Assembly: GCA_027575765.1 (NCBI GenBank)
Contig: JANBPT010000084.1
Location: forward strand, 16,324 to 80,323
Reading direction: 5' to 3'
Length of the DNA stretch: 64,000 bases
From: Tieghemiomyces parasiticus
Lineage: Eukaryota > Kickxellomycota > Dimargaritomycetes > Dimargaritales > Dimargaritaceae
Positions within the stretch are counted from its first letter, which is position 1; each line of letters begins with the position of its first letter. This document shows, one piece after another, positions 43,274 to 53,085 of the stretch. Made by a program: the position numbers and the translations under genes. The notes beneath the pieces were generated by a model. The model saw nothing but the letters and a program-made list of their open reading frames with translations, was not told the origin of the DNA and did no database searches.

Positions 43274-43682
43274 TTGCATTCGTCCGCCCTTTTCCCCTTC
43301 AAAATTCTTACCTGGCGACCTTTATCGTAGTAACTCATCAAACCCGCCACCGGGTTGCACCTGTTAATATGCAGCCTCTATTCTATTTCTTTCAAACTTA
43401 TTATCGTAATTTTCCCTACATTGCCCTTGTCTGACACGACCGGGCCGTACCTGCCAACTGGCCATCGCCGCACCCGCCTCCCCTGTCAATTCAGATTGCC
43501 TTGGTTGAGTCCACGGCTTGCCGCCACACTCAGCACACGGACCCACCACTTCCGTGTTCTCACCTTTTGTTTGTCCTACCTTTTCTTGTTCGCCTCCATC
43601 ACCATTTGCTTTCGAGTCCCAGGCCCTTTTGTCTGTCTTCCCCTTTTTGCCAACCTACTATCTGCCGTCCTGCTTATTCAGT

Positions 43683-45093
43683 ATGCAGGTCGTTCCGACG
43701 GCCCAGGCGCTGTCCGTCGGCGCCTTCCTGTTTGCCACTTTGGTCATTGTCTTTAATGCTTATGTGCTTGACCACCAGTACCGGAGCCCGTCGCTGACCA
43801 GCGGTACCGCGCCGGCAGCTTACGATCGCATCCGCCTGCTCACCCTCAACATGTACATGCGGCCTCCGCTCATTCACAGCCACACCACGGACTACAAGGA
43901 CGCCCGGCTCGACTACCTCATCGAGACCGTACTGCCCCATTACGACGTGATCACCTTGCAAGAGATGTTCGCCTTTGCCAGTACCCGCCGCGGCCGGCTC
44001 ATCCGGGCCGCGGAGGAGCAAGGGTTTAGGTTCTGGATTGCCAGCCCCAGCAAGTCCCTGTGGGACCTTTCTATCGACGGCGGCCTGCTGATTCTGAGTC
44101 GCTACCCAATCGTGGAGAGGGACTCGATACGTTACACCCGCGGCCAGCACAGCGATTGGTAAGCACCCAGGAATTTGGCATTGTGAAGTCTGGCCAGTCT
44201 ATTTAAGGCGCCAAGAAGAGAAGGAGAAACGTCGCCCCGCCCAGCTTACCGGCCCGGACTGCCTCTACAAATAGCGGCGGCCTAATCCCTTCCACGGCGT
44301 CTCAAGGACAGCCGAATTGCCTTCTCCCTACTTACTCCTTGACCCACCCCCTGACCCTCTCTTCACTCCTCCCCCCTCCGCCCTTAGGCTTGCCGCCAAG
44401 GGGGTCCTGTACGCTAAGATCGCAGTCAACCCGGACAGTCACCTCCACATCTTTACCACACATACCCAGGCTTCCTACGGCCGGGTCACTCCTATCGACG
44501 ATGCTAGCGTCCTCATCCGCTTCGACCAGTTCGCACACCTCTCGGAGTTTATGCGCAACAAGGTGGCGAGCCGCCTGCCGGGCGAGCCCGTCGTGGTCCA
44601 GGGTGATTTTAATGTGGACGCCCGCGTGCACGACGACGGGGAGAGTGAGGATCTCCACGACAAGCGCAGCAGCGAGGAGTACCGCGAGGCCGTGTCTATT
44701 CTGGAGGGTCGGGGTCGGCTCAACCACACGGCCGCTGCCACGCACCCCTTACCACTGACAGATCTGGTGTATCAGCGGGTGGGTTACCATCCGATTACCT
44801 TTGGCGACGTCCTGGATTTACCTGACGGCAAGCGGGTGCCCCGGGACACGGTCCTGACAGGCAATGATATGCTTAGTTCCTGTCAGCGTCTAGATTACAT
44901 TTTCTGGGCCGATCCTCTGGCCTACCCCGAAGACTACGAGGGCAACGCTAGGTTCACCCTGCAACCTGTGAACGCCACCGTCGAGCCGTTTTTCACCAAA
45001 TCCGAAGAGCAGCACCTGCCTTTCACTCAGATTTCTGATCACTATGGTGTGGCCACCGAGCTGAAGGTGGTCGATCTGGCTGAGAATTACTAG
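43683..45093 (+). CDS. Neutral sphingomyelinase-like phosphodiesterase, membrane anchored (2 exons)
   Basis: A member of the Mg2+-dependent endonuclease/exonuclease/phosphatase (DNase I-like) fold, closest in pattern to neutral sphingomyelinases that cleave phosphocholine from sphingomyelin-like lipids. Exons are 43683-44158 and 44388-45093 with a 229-nt intron (donor GTAAGC, acceptor TAG); the junction makes HSDWLAAKGVLYAKI. The 393-residue product has an N-terminal signal anchor at ~9-30. Catalytic landmarks are all present: LNMYMRP at the domain start, E94 in TLQEMF, GGLLILSRYPI, THTQASYG, D232-N234 in GDFN, and D376-H377 in SDHYG. No C-terminal targeting domain is seen. The substrate in a fungus could instead be inositol phosphosphingolipids. 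The ATG at 43683 is used because the upstream frame lacks an ATG. Confidence 0.82.
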
Positions 45094-45768
45094 TAACGGG
45101 CGGCCCAGGGGCTCGAACGGGGTTCCGCACCCTTCGAACCCTTCGCTTCTACAGCATTATCTTCTCGCTGTCCACTGCCTTGCGTTTCTCCTGTACACTA
45201 TTCATATCGCTGTCGAATTGCTTGCATGATTACTGAAGATACCGTCGTACTTGTCCCACAGACCTGGTGGGTTCTTCGTCAGGTCTGTGTCACCTCACGG
45301 CAGCTCTTTCGGTATGACATGACTCAACATTAAAATGTAGCTCGAGACTGCAACTGCGCGGTGTCCGTCAAAATGGTCAGCTAATGGTTCAGTCAATCGA
45401 GCTCTTCCACCTACCAGGCTGAATTGCGCAACATGCATGAAGGGCCTGGTGTAGTTCGACCGCAACAAAGATATGGGGAGTGGACTGGGCAAGGTGGTCT
45501 ATGCACTTCCGGCAGATAGGGTGGGAATCAATTAGGGCCCCATAGAGGAAGATGACGTCCTGGGCCCTAACCCTTGGCCCACCGTGCATCTGTGTGACTT
45601 GCCCCGGTCTGACCTGATAGGCAGCCTAAGGGGTTCGTCCTCCCTTAAAACACCACCCCTGCCCACGCCGTTTGGTTTGCAACCAACCTACCCTGACATT
45701 CGCCTTACATTTATATTCCTACTCTCCATCCTGGACACTTACCCGCTATCTGCAACCCCCACTTAACG
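45094..45768. other. Tandem spacer, sphingomyelinase-like gene to APEH
   Basis: 675 bases holding the 3' UTR of the first gene and the C/T-rich promoter of APEH. No further gene seen; minus-strand frames at 45295-45589 have no motif. Confidence 0.5.
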
Positions 45769-48018
45769 ATGGCACCCACCCATTCGGACCTGGTCCAGCG
45801 CTTGTACGAACAGGCCCGTCTGACTCCAGCCGTCAGCTCCGCCCACGTCTTTCCGACCACAGACCACACGCTGACCATCAGCGTCACGACCAGCCAAGCC
45901 GATCCCGTCCGCCAGACTCGCCGTTCGGTGACCCACCAACAGGTGATCCGGGTGGAGGCGGATCCCGAAGCCGCGGCCACGGGTGCCCCCTGGCGACTGG
46001 AAGCGCTGGCCACTACCGTACCTACGGAGCAGGTTGGCGTGAGCCTCCAGGCCTGGTCGCCCACCCACCGTCACCTGGCCGTCCTGCGCAACGTGTCGGA
46101 TGGTGAGACCAATAAGCCCCGTCGGTTCGTGGAGGTGTGGACCCACAATGCCCTGACCCAGACCGTCGAGGTCACGGACGTGCATGGTGGCTTTTATGTC
46201 ACGTACCCATTCGGCCAGCTCAGCTGGTCCCGCGACGAGACCCGCCTGGTGTACCTTGCCGAGCGCAAGCCGACCGAGGACGCCCATACCAAGTTCGACT
46301 ACGTCCCAGACTACGGGGAGGGTTTCACCGGCAACCGGGCCCCCGCCCTGGTGCTCGTGGACCTTCCCGCTGGCCACGCCCGCGTCCTGGATTTGGGCCT
46401 TGACCAGCAGCTGGGGCCTGGCCAGCCCGTGTTTGGCCCGGGCGATACCTCGTTGATCTTCACCGGATACCAGCAGGGCCCCCAGCCCGTCGGGGTGGTC
46501 TACTGTTTCAACCGGCCTATTAGCATTTACCAGCTCGACCTAGCCGCCCCGGAGGCCCGACCCGTCCGCCTCACCGACACTGCCAGCTCGGCGCGGTCCC
46601 CGCGACTGACCCCGGATGGAACCCGACTGGTCTACCTAGTGAACCCTCGGGGCGGGGCACACAATCGCTGTACCGGCTTGGCCGTCCACGATTTCCGTGA
46701 CGGCCACACCCGGTCCGCGGTGTCCGTGGTAAATGACCCGTCGCCGGATCGGAGCGATGGCTTCCCGGGACTCTACCTGACCGTGCTCCCAACTGACCCC
46801 TGGTGCCTAACCCCGGACCGACCGGATTGGCTGGTGTGCGCCAGCGCCTGGGGTAGTCGCACCACCCTCCTCATGATCCACCTAGGAACCGGCCGCGTGG
46901 TCAATCTCACTCCGGACCCACGAACGGGTTCGTGGGCATTCCTGGACGCCACCCGTAACCTTCTAGTGGCCAGTCAGAGCACCCCGGCCCAGCCCCATCA
47001 CCTACAGCTCGGAGTGGTTAGTTTTAACGACCAGGACACACCCTCCGCGCACTGGCTCCCTGTGCCAGACCCGACTACCGCCGCCAGCCCCGCGCGGGAC
47101 TTAACTGAACTCATTCAGTGGGAGACGGTGTCCTTCGCCGAGCGCTACCCCGGTCTGGAAGGCATCCTGGTCCGCCCTGCCGACGAGTCGAAGACCAGCT
47201 CGGTGACGGCGGTTTCCTCGGTGGTCCGCCGCGCCTCCACCGAGTGGCGCGCCAAGGTCTCGCTGACCGGTAGCCCGCTGATGGTGTTCCCACACGGCGG
47301 TCCGCATTCGGTGTCGACCACGGAGTTCAGCTGGCTGACGGCCGCCTTCGCGCTGGCCGGGTTCGCCGTGCTCTTCACCAACTACCGCGGCTCGGTAGGC
47401 TTTGGCCAGGATTTTGTCGACAGCCTGATTGGCGAAATTGGCGATTTGGAGGTGGAGGATGTACACGTAATGGGCCAGACGGTACTCGCTCGCCACGCCG
47501 AGCTCCACTTGGACCCCAAGCGCGTCTTCCACTTTGGCGGGTCACATGGCGGCTTCATCGGTGCCCACCTGTCAGCACGCTATCCGGACGCCTACCAAGC
47601 CGTATGCCTGCGCAACCCGGTCATTAACATCGGGTCAATGGCGGCCGCCACCGATATCCCGGACTGGTGTCACTTTGAATCCGGGGTAAATTTCGATTAC
47701 CCGCGCTATAACCTGGTGGGCCCCGAGCTGTACCAGCGCATGTTTGACAACTCGCCGCTTCGCCACGTCGACCGCGTGCGCGCCCCGACTTTACTGCTAC
47801 TTGGTGAGGGCGATCGTCGGGTGCCGCCCTCCCAGGGTAAGACGTGGTACGCCGGTTTGATCGGCCAGACCACCACCACCTCGCGCCCCGCCGTCGAAAT
47901 CAAGGCCTATCCCAAAGTGGGCCACCCCCTGGATACTGTCGAGGTGGAAGGTTCCTGTTTCTTCCATACTGTGCGTTTCTTTATGGTGCACGGTTATGGT
48001 GTGACATGGGATTCGTAG
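45769..48018 (+). CDS. APEH: Acylaminoacyl peptidase (prolyl oligopeptidase family, S9C)
   Basis: A 749-residue single-exon serine peptidase that removes N-acylated amino acids from blocked peptides, acting downstream of the proteasome in the cytosol. An N-terminal beta-propeller covers roughly residues 1-450. The alpha/beta-hydrolase domain follows, with catalytic triad S592 in GGSHGG, D682 in LGEGDRRVP and H719 in KVGHPLD. The oxyanion strand PHGGPHS and the NYRGSVGFG motif are also present. The length fits animal APEH (~730). No signal peptide. The start is the ATG at 45769, after a C/T-rich leader. Its 3' end converges on GEM1 only 209 bases away. Confidence 0.93.
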   Translation: MAPTHSDLVQRLYEQARLTPAVSSAHVFPTTDHTLTISVTTSQADPVRQTRRSVTHQQVIRVEADPEAAATGAPWRLEALATTVPTEQVGVSLQAWSPTHRHLAVLRNVSDGETNKPRRFVEVWTHNALTQTVEVTDVHGGFYVTYPFGQLSWSRDETRLVYLAERKPTEDAHTKFDYVPDYGEGFTGNRAPALVLVDLPAGHARVLDLGLDQQLGPGQPVFGPGDTSLIFTGYQQGPQPVGVVYCFNRPISIYQLDLAAPEARPVRLTDTASSARSPRLTPDGTRLVYLVNPRGGAHNRCTGLAVHDFRDGHTRSAVSVVNDPSPDRSDGFPGLYLTVLPTDPWCLTPDRPDWLVCASAWGSRTTLLMIHLGTGRVVNLTPDPRTGSWAFLDATRNLLVASQSTPAQPHHLQLGVVSFNDQDTPSAHWLPVPDPTTAASPARDLTELIQWETVSFAERYPGLEGILVRPADESKTSSVTAVSSVVRRASTEWRAKVSLTGSPLMVFPHGGPHSVSTTEFSWLTAAFALAGFAVLFTNYRGSVGFGQDFVDSLIGEIGDLEVEDVHVMGQTVLARHAELHLDPKRVFHFGGSHGGFIGAHLSARYPDAYQAVCLRNPVINIGSMAAATDIPDWCHFESGVNFDYPRYNLVGPELYQRMFDNSPLRHVDRVRAPTLLLLGEGDRRVPPSQGKTWYAGLIGQTTTTSRPAVEIKAYPKVGHPLDTVEVEGSCFFHTVRFFMVHGYGVTWDS

Positions 48019-48097
48019 TTATCCACTACCGCATGATAACTAGCACCACAACCCCCGCCGCTTCCTCTCATCAGCCGGAAAATAGATGACCAATGAT

Positions 48098-48103
48098 AAT
48101 AAA
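48098..48103 (+). promoter_or_regulatory. Candidate polyadenylation signal of APEH
   Basis: AATAAA lies 80 bases past the APEH stop codon. The convergent GEM1 stop is at 48228, so the two 3' UTRs may overlap. Confidence 0.5.
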
Positions 48104-48227
48104 ATGGGTCTATTTATATTCTTTAATGAAATGGCGAGAGTAAATTTTACAAAAAGCCCGCTACTTGAAAGGTTCAGGGTGTAGCCGACGGGTTCACGCA
48201 CCGCTGTGGCCACACCGCTGAGACCAG

Positions 48228-50288
48228 TCAAATATTGAGCCAGCGGCGCCCGGAGTTATGGCCAGATGGTACCAGTCGCCAGTACCGGTAGGATACAAGG
48301 CCTAGGGCGGCCAGAGCCCCCAGCAGTAGGGAGGCCCGGAGGAGCCGCCGCAGGGACGGGTTAGCAACTAATGATCGGCCGGCCCCGGGTAGCGCCGACT
48401 CTGGGTCCATAGCCGCGGCCACCAGTCGTGTAAAGACGGCGGCGGGCAGGACAGATTTAGTAAGGCCATCGGTCGCGGCGGGGGCACAGCTAACAACCAA
48501 TGGAGCATGGATGCGGAGAGCGCAGCAATAAGCATCCGGGGTGGGGGTATCCCGCACCGCGGAGGACCGACGCCGACGTGGGTGGCGGGGCGGGGGCGCA
48601 TCCCCCGAGGCCACCAGATCAGCCCGCGTTGCCACGAAAACGTGGGGCAGGTGGTTGAGATCGAATCGCTCGCGCAGTCGAACGAGGTACTCGAACGACG
48701 CTGGTGCCTGCGGATCGTACACGAAACACAGGACGTCGTAATGACGCGATCGGCGCGGACTAGCTAGAATAGTGGCCTCGGTCCCCGGGGTCAGTTCCTG
48801 CAGGACCAGGTGACACTCGGTGCCGCGAACGGGCACAGTACCCACGGCGCAGGGGCTGTCGCGCGGGAGCCGGGCAGCACGGGCGAGCGGATCCTCGGGG
48901 TCAACCAGGGCACCGAGCAGGGCCGTCTTACCGACCCCTGCGGCACCCACCACCAGTCCGCGGTATACAGTGCGCGCGGGGGTGCTGCGCAGCAGGGTAG
49001 TGGCAGGGCGGCGCTTCACCACGCGCAGACCCTCCCGGGTATCCGGTCCGTCAAAGCCTAGGTAGGCCAGGTAGCTCAATGTCGTGTTCACGTCCAGTAG
49101 AGTGGTCATGCACCAGAGGTCCAGAAAACCGCGACGGGTGAGGTGGCCAGCGTCGTTGGTAGTGGTTAGGGCTGGAAAGCCCGTGCCAACCCAAGGGTGG
49201 GCTGGGGCGGGAGCGAACACGAAGTCCAGTTCCTGATCGCTGAGAGCACCGTCGCCGTCCCGATCACCTCGATCAAACAGGTCGTTAAAGAACTGGGTGC
49301 CTCGCTGACTGAGTTCGACGCAGCAGTCGGATGGTACCTCGAAGGGCGGTAGAAGGTAATCCGGGCGCAATGCCAGGTGGTGGTCGTACCCAAAAGCGCG
49401 GAGTACCGCCCAGGGGGTCTCGGGCCGGCCGCGGACAATGAAGAGTTGATGCAGATAGGCGAACCCAGCCGGGGTCAATCCACCCTTGCGTATGCCATCA
49501 GGCAGGTGGGCGGCCACCACCTGCCTGACCCGGTCCAATTCCGCACGATGAAGCGGGACGTCGAAGCACCGTCGTTGGAAGGCGTTGAGTTCGGTATCGT
49601 TCAAGATCCCGTCTGCATCGTGATCACATAAATGAAACACTCGGTCCAGAGCCCGGCGGCAGGCTGGGCGCAGGGACTGCGTCGTTGGATCGTAGAGCGG
49701 CCGGGTTGGGTGCAGGACCGCACGCTGCGCCAGGTAGAATACCTCGGTTACCGTGGCCGGCCGCCGCGCGGAACACTCGACGCTGGCCTCTATTTCGTCA
49801 AAGGTGTCCAGAGCGGCCGTGCCTGAGGGCGCGGAGCCGGTGACGGGCGTTCCATTTTCCGACTGTGTCGCTGGTTCGGCCAGCCGACTGGCAGTGGCCC
49901 TGGCTTCGTGGTCCATGGCCTGATCGCGGAGGTCGGCCTTGTTGCCCACGAGGAGGACGGGCACGATGGCACCCAACGTCCGTAGCCACGGCAGCCAGTG
50001 GGTGGTGGCGGCGGTTAGGGAGGCCAGGTTGTCCAGCGTATACACGAGCATGATAGCGTGGGCCTTGCGTGCCTCGATGGTTAGGCGGTCACGTTGCTCG
50101 TCGGTCTGGTCGGTCGAGTCAATCACGTGGGTGGTCACGTTCTCCGGCGTGATTTCGGGCGGGATGGTTACTTCGGGTACCACGGACTGGACGGGCGCAA
50201 CGAAGACCTCCTTGATTAGGGCGGTCACCAGCGTGCTCTTGCCCACACCGGGGTCGCCTACCACTAGTAGGCGTATGTCGCGGCGCAT
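48228..50288 (-). CDS. GEM1: Mitochondrial Rho GTPase Gem1/Miro
   Basis: A 686-residue, tail-anchored outer-membrane GTPase that regulates mitochondrial shape, inheritance and ER-mitochondria contacts. GTPase I: GDPGVGKS at 11-18, NKAD at 116-119, with a Ser/Thr-rich insertion (~138-165). EF-hand 1 loop DHDADGILNDTE is at 222-233 and EF-hand 2 loop DRDGDGALSDQE at 342-353; both keep acidic Ca2+ ligands and the terminal Glu. GTPase II: GAAGVGKT at 448-455 and a TRAD-type motif. A hydrophobic segment (~655-672) near the C-terminus followed by SYRYW and basic residues is the membrane anchor. The usual DxxG of GTPase I reads DSTD at 57-60, as expected for a weakly hydrolysing Miro domain. The start is the ATG at 50288; the upstream codon at 50309 is TTG. 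No intron. Confidence 0.95.
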   Translation of the reverse strand: MRRDIRLLVVGDPGVGKSTLVTALIKEVFVAPVQSVVPEVTIPPEITPENVTTHVIDSTDQTDEQRDRLTIEARKAHAIMLVYTLDNLASLTAATTHWLPWLRTLGAIVPVLLVGNKADLRDQAMDHEARATASRLAEPATQSENGTPVTGSAPSGTAALDTFDEIEASVECSARRPATVTEVFYLAQRAVLHPTRPLYDPTTQSLRPACRRALDRVFHLCDHDADGILNDTELNAFQRRCFDVPLHRAELDRVRQVVAAHLPDGIRKGGLTPAGFAYLHQLFIVRGRPETPWAVLRAFGYDHHLALRPDYLLPPFEVPSDCCVELSQRGTQFFNDLFDRGDRDGDGALSDQELDFVFAPAPAHPWVGTGFPALTTTNDAGHLTRRGFLDLWCMTTLLDVNTTLSYLAYLGFDGPDTREGLRVVKRRPATTLLRSTPARTVYRGLVVGAAGVGKTALLGALVDPEDPLARAARLPRDSPCAVGTVPVRGTECHLVLQELTPGTEATILASPRRSRHYDVLCFVYDPQAPASFEYLVRLRERFDLNHLPHVFVATRADLVASGDAPPPRHPRRRRSSAVRDTPTPDAYCCALRIHAPLVVSCAPAATDGLTKSVLPAAVFTRLVAAAMDPESALPGAGRSLVANPSLRRLLRASLLLGALAALGLVSYRYWRLVPSGHNSGRRWLNI

Positions 50289-50872
50289 GGCTGGGTATGT
50301 AGACGGCAAGCGAGGAGGAGGTATGGCCCGGGGACGGAGATGCGCTAAAGGGAAGCGGATGGATGTGAATAGTATTTATTGTGGCAAGGAGGGAGAAAAG
50401 GGACGGTAAAGTGGGGCGGGATGGAGTTGGTCGTGCTGGGATGGCCGCAAAATGAAGGCAGGTTAGAGGGAGAATGGCAGAAAGCTTTACTGGTTCATCA
50501 AAGGTCCGAAAGACGATGTGACGCTAGAAGCCACCAGTGAGGTAGACCTGGTGGCCATATGGGCTGCCTCTCCGGACATTCCTGGCCCCACTTTACATTA
50601 TGGACCGGCCGGGTCCCTTCGCCTCCGACCCTGTGGTAGGCCTTTCCACTTTATTTAGTACCTATCCGCTAACCCACGCGCTTTAACCCTCTATATAGGC
50701 CACCGAGAAACCTGGAGCGTCCTCAGTTTCCTGTAAATATACTGGACTGTAGCGCCACAGGGGGTCTTTCCGAACTGTGGCCTGTTCACTGTATAGGATA
50801 ATTAAATTTGAATAGTTTGGTTGACTTGATACCGACCCAGCGAACAACTGTGCAAATGCAAGTCCATGCCAA

Positions 50873-51276
50873 TTAGTTGATTACGTCCCTAATCAGATTC
50901 TGGGCCAATGGTTTTTCGTTGGAGGCCCGCTCATTAAGGAAGGAGTCGACCTTGTTAAGCGTGGTAGTCCTGGTCATCATGGTGGTGGTCAGGGTATTGC
51001 CCATGATGGTGGTGAGGGCATCGAGGAATATGGCAGGGGGGGGGGGAGCTGACGGACGACGTAAGCCTGTCTCAGGCGTTCAGCCTCCAGGTCGGGGTGA
51101 TTGTGGACAGCAGGACTGGCGGAGCGTTCGAGCTTTGGCTGCATTTTTCTGGGGTAAAATCCGTAGCAACCATAGTCCAGAAGGATGGTGGTGAGCAAGC
51201 AGTAATCCAGGAAGGCCTCGGTGGCGAGGGAGTGGACGGCCTTCATGGTGAGCGCACAGCGGATGACATGCGGCAT
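50873..51276 (-). pseudogene. Unrecognised coding-like segment broken at an 11-base C run
   Basis: On the minus strand, ATG at 51276 opens a frame with clear G/C-ending codons (MPHVIRCALTMKAVHSLATE..., then DYCLLTTILLDYGCYGFYP) that reaches a C11 tract (51046-51036) and stops soon after in frame. In another frame the coding pattern continues immediately after the tract (AIFLDALTTIMGNTL... to ...PLAQNLIRDVIN, stop at 50873). One extra C or two fewer would join the two parts into ~134 residues. The frame also stays open upstream of the ATG (FPTFTFV...), so an earlier exon is possible. I do not recognise the family. It could be a pseudogene or an intact gene with a homopolymer sequencing error. 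Confidence 0.45.
51036..51046. repeat. G11 homopolymer inside coding-like sequence
   Basis: Eleven G on the plus strand (C on the coding minus strand); this is exactly where the reading frame of the 50873-51276 segment breaks. Confidence 0.85.
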
Positions 51277-52686
51277 TACAAAGGTGAAGGTAGGGAAAGC
51301 TTGGACGCATAGTATTGTTACCGATATCGATGGTTGATACCCCCAGCCCGATAAACCTCAAACTGACGCAGGGGTAAGGAAATGACAGCACCTGTTAAAT
51401 CTAATATAGATTTCGTCCTGGCGGATTTTCTAAGCTATAATCCGGTGTCACCGCCACTGCGGGGTGGAGACAACCACTCTAACCCTCCTTGCTAAGGTGC
51501 AGCTTTTCATCGCTGCCCTGTTCGATTATTCTCATTGTTGTGGTATAAATAATGAGTCATCTCAACACCCTCGGGGTTCGGCCTGTTCGAATTAGATCAT
51601 GATATCCCCTGTTGATTGAGAATATGGCCTATTGTTCTACTCGACTCGCCCATATTATCTCTCTCCTGCTCGCAGTCAATTTGGTCCTTGCAAGTGTACG
51701 CGGGGCCCGGCGCAGTTGATGTCGTTTTATACCTGTGACCTAGTAGATACTGGCTGTCACTTACGGCTGCGCGAACATCCCGATGGGTAGGGACTGGGCA
51801 ATAGGAATCGGCGTGTTGAAACCTGGGAGGGGGTATATTATTATGAACCGGAGACCTAGAAGGTTTCTGCGGCGCCCATATATGGGGTCTGGTACCAACT
51901 GGACAAGTAGACAGGTGGGGAGGGTTTATTGAGGTGAAGGAGTAAAGAGCCACCCGGAGGTAGTGAGTACTATGCACTGTCAAGCAAATGCAAAAAGTAG
52001 GTGACAATATGGATACCAATTTCATCAGGGCGAACTTGGTGGTTCATATTGAAAGCTTGGGCTATGAGGGTTCGTAGGTTCGGAAGTGGTTCAGGGAGGC
52101 CAAACGTTTAATGAGTTCGTACATCAGTAGTATGAGTTTGAGAGGAGATGCATGGAAAAATCCTGCAAGTTGAGCAGTCGGTTACAGGATGACGTGCTGG
52201 TGTCGGAGATACAAAGCGGTGTCAACGTTCATTAGCCTAGTGTAGTTTTTGGGCACCATCATTGCTAAACCATTGAAGAGCAGAGCGTCGTGTAATCCTT
52301 ATGGCTGGGGTTAACCACCACACTTGCGGTATCCTTTGCCATCGAAATTAAGGAAATATGTCACTGGTCTCACAGGGGAGTGGCGGTATAATAACTTTCT
52401 GAGGCACTATGGGCGAGCTAACGTCTTACCAAGTTTCGGCCCCAGTACACCGACGATAACAAGGATCGAATGGCACTACTGGTGACGCTACACTCCTTCC
52501 TCAGAAAGCCCTGTTGTATCGGTTGGCTCTTGGCGAGTGCGTTGGTTATGTCGTCCCATCAAGGGCTTGGCGGTGCCAGACAGGGCGTGGTGGGTAGTTG
52601 ACTCGGTATAGGAAGCCACAGCAATGACAGCCTGTTGGATGCAGGATCGATCTGGGGGGGGTCGTCTCACAAACCGTAACCAACGC

Positions 52687-53085
52687 TTACTGGAATGGCC
52701 TTCCATTGGTTATCACGTATAGAGTGAACTGGCCTGCTAGCCAACTAGAACCGAAGATACTATAGATGCACTGGCCAGGGTGATCTCTCATCACTCTGTA
52801 GGGCGTGTCTCCACTGCCTCGACGCAATGGTAATGGTGGTAGATTGGCTAGCTTAAACATACGCATCGCAGCGTGGATGGCGAGTCTGAGGGCTAGTTTG
52901 ATTTGTCTGGACTGGTAGCTACGGGCGCTTGTATGGCTGTTCCAACGGGCTGGGGGTTTTGTTGTCCAAGGGGTACTACCATAATAACCGTTGACCATCT
53001 GGCCCACATTGACCAAAGAGATGACCGTGGCAAGTAAGGCAGGGACGCCGAGCTCCGATGGAACTTGGGCGTTGGCACGGCCCAT
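52687..53085 (-). CDS. Hypothetical 132-residue ORF, weak support
   Basis: It starts with ATG and a readable N-terminal half (VPSELGVPALLATVISLV) with a hydrophobic segment, but the second half loses G/C-ending bias and has no motif. I cannot assign a function. It may be a decayed membrane-protein gene or chance. Confidence 0.15.
   Translation of the reverse strand: MGRANAQVPSELGVPALLATVISLVNVGQMVNGYYGSTPWTTKPPARWNSHTSARSYQSRQIKLALRLAIHAAMRMFKLANLPPLPLRRGSGDTPYRVMRDHPGQCIYSIFGSSWLAGQFTLYVITNGRPFQ

Larger units (their letters stand above)
41882..43682. other. 1.8 kb spacer between divergent ETFA and sphingomyelinase-like genes
   Basis: Contains both promoters, a G9 run (42112-42120), an orphan open frame at 42750-43181 (listed separately) and a TATA-like TTTATAAT near 43266. 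The rest shows nothing recognisable. Confidence 0.5.

Noticed and set aside
51597..52025. 142-codon minus-strand frame with a hydrophobic N-terminus
   Set aside because: Codon use lacks the G/C-ending bias of real genes here and the rest has no structure; considered as an upstream exon of the 50873-51276 segment but no phase-compatible junction was found.
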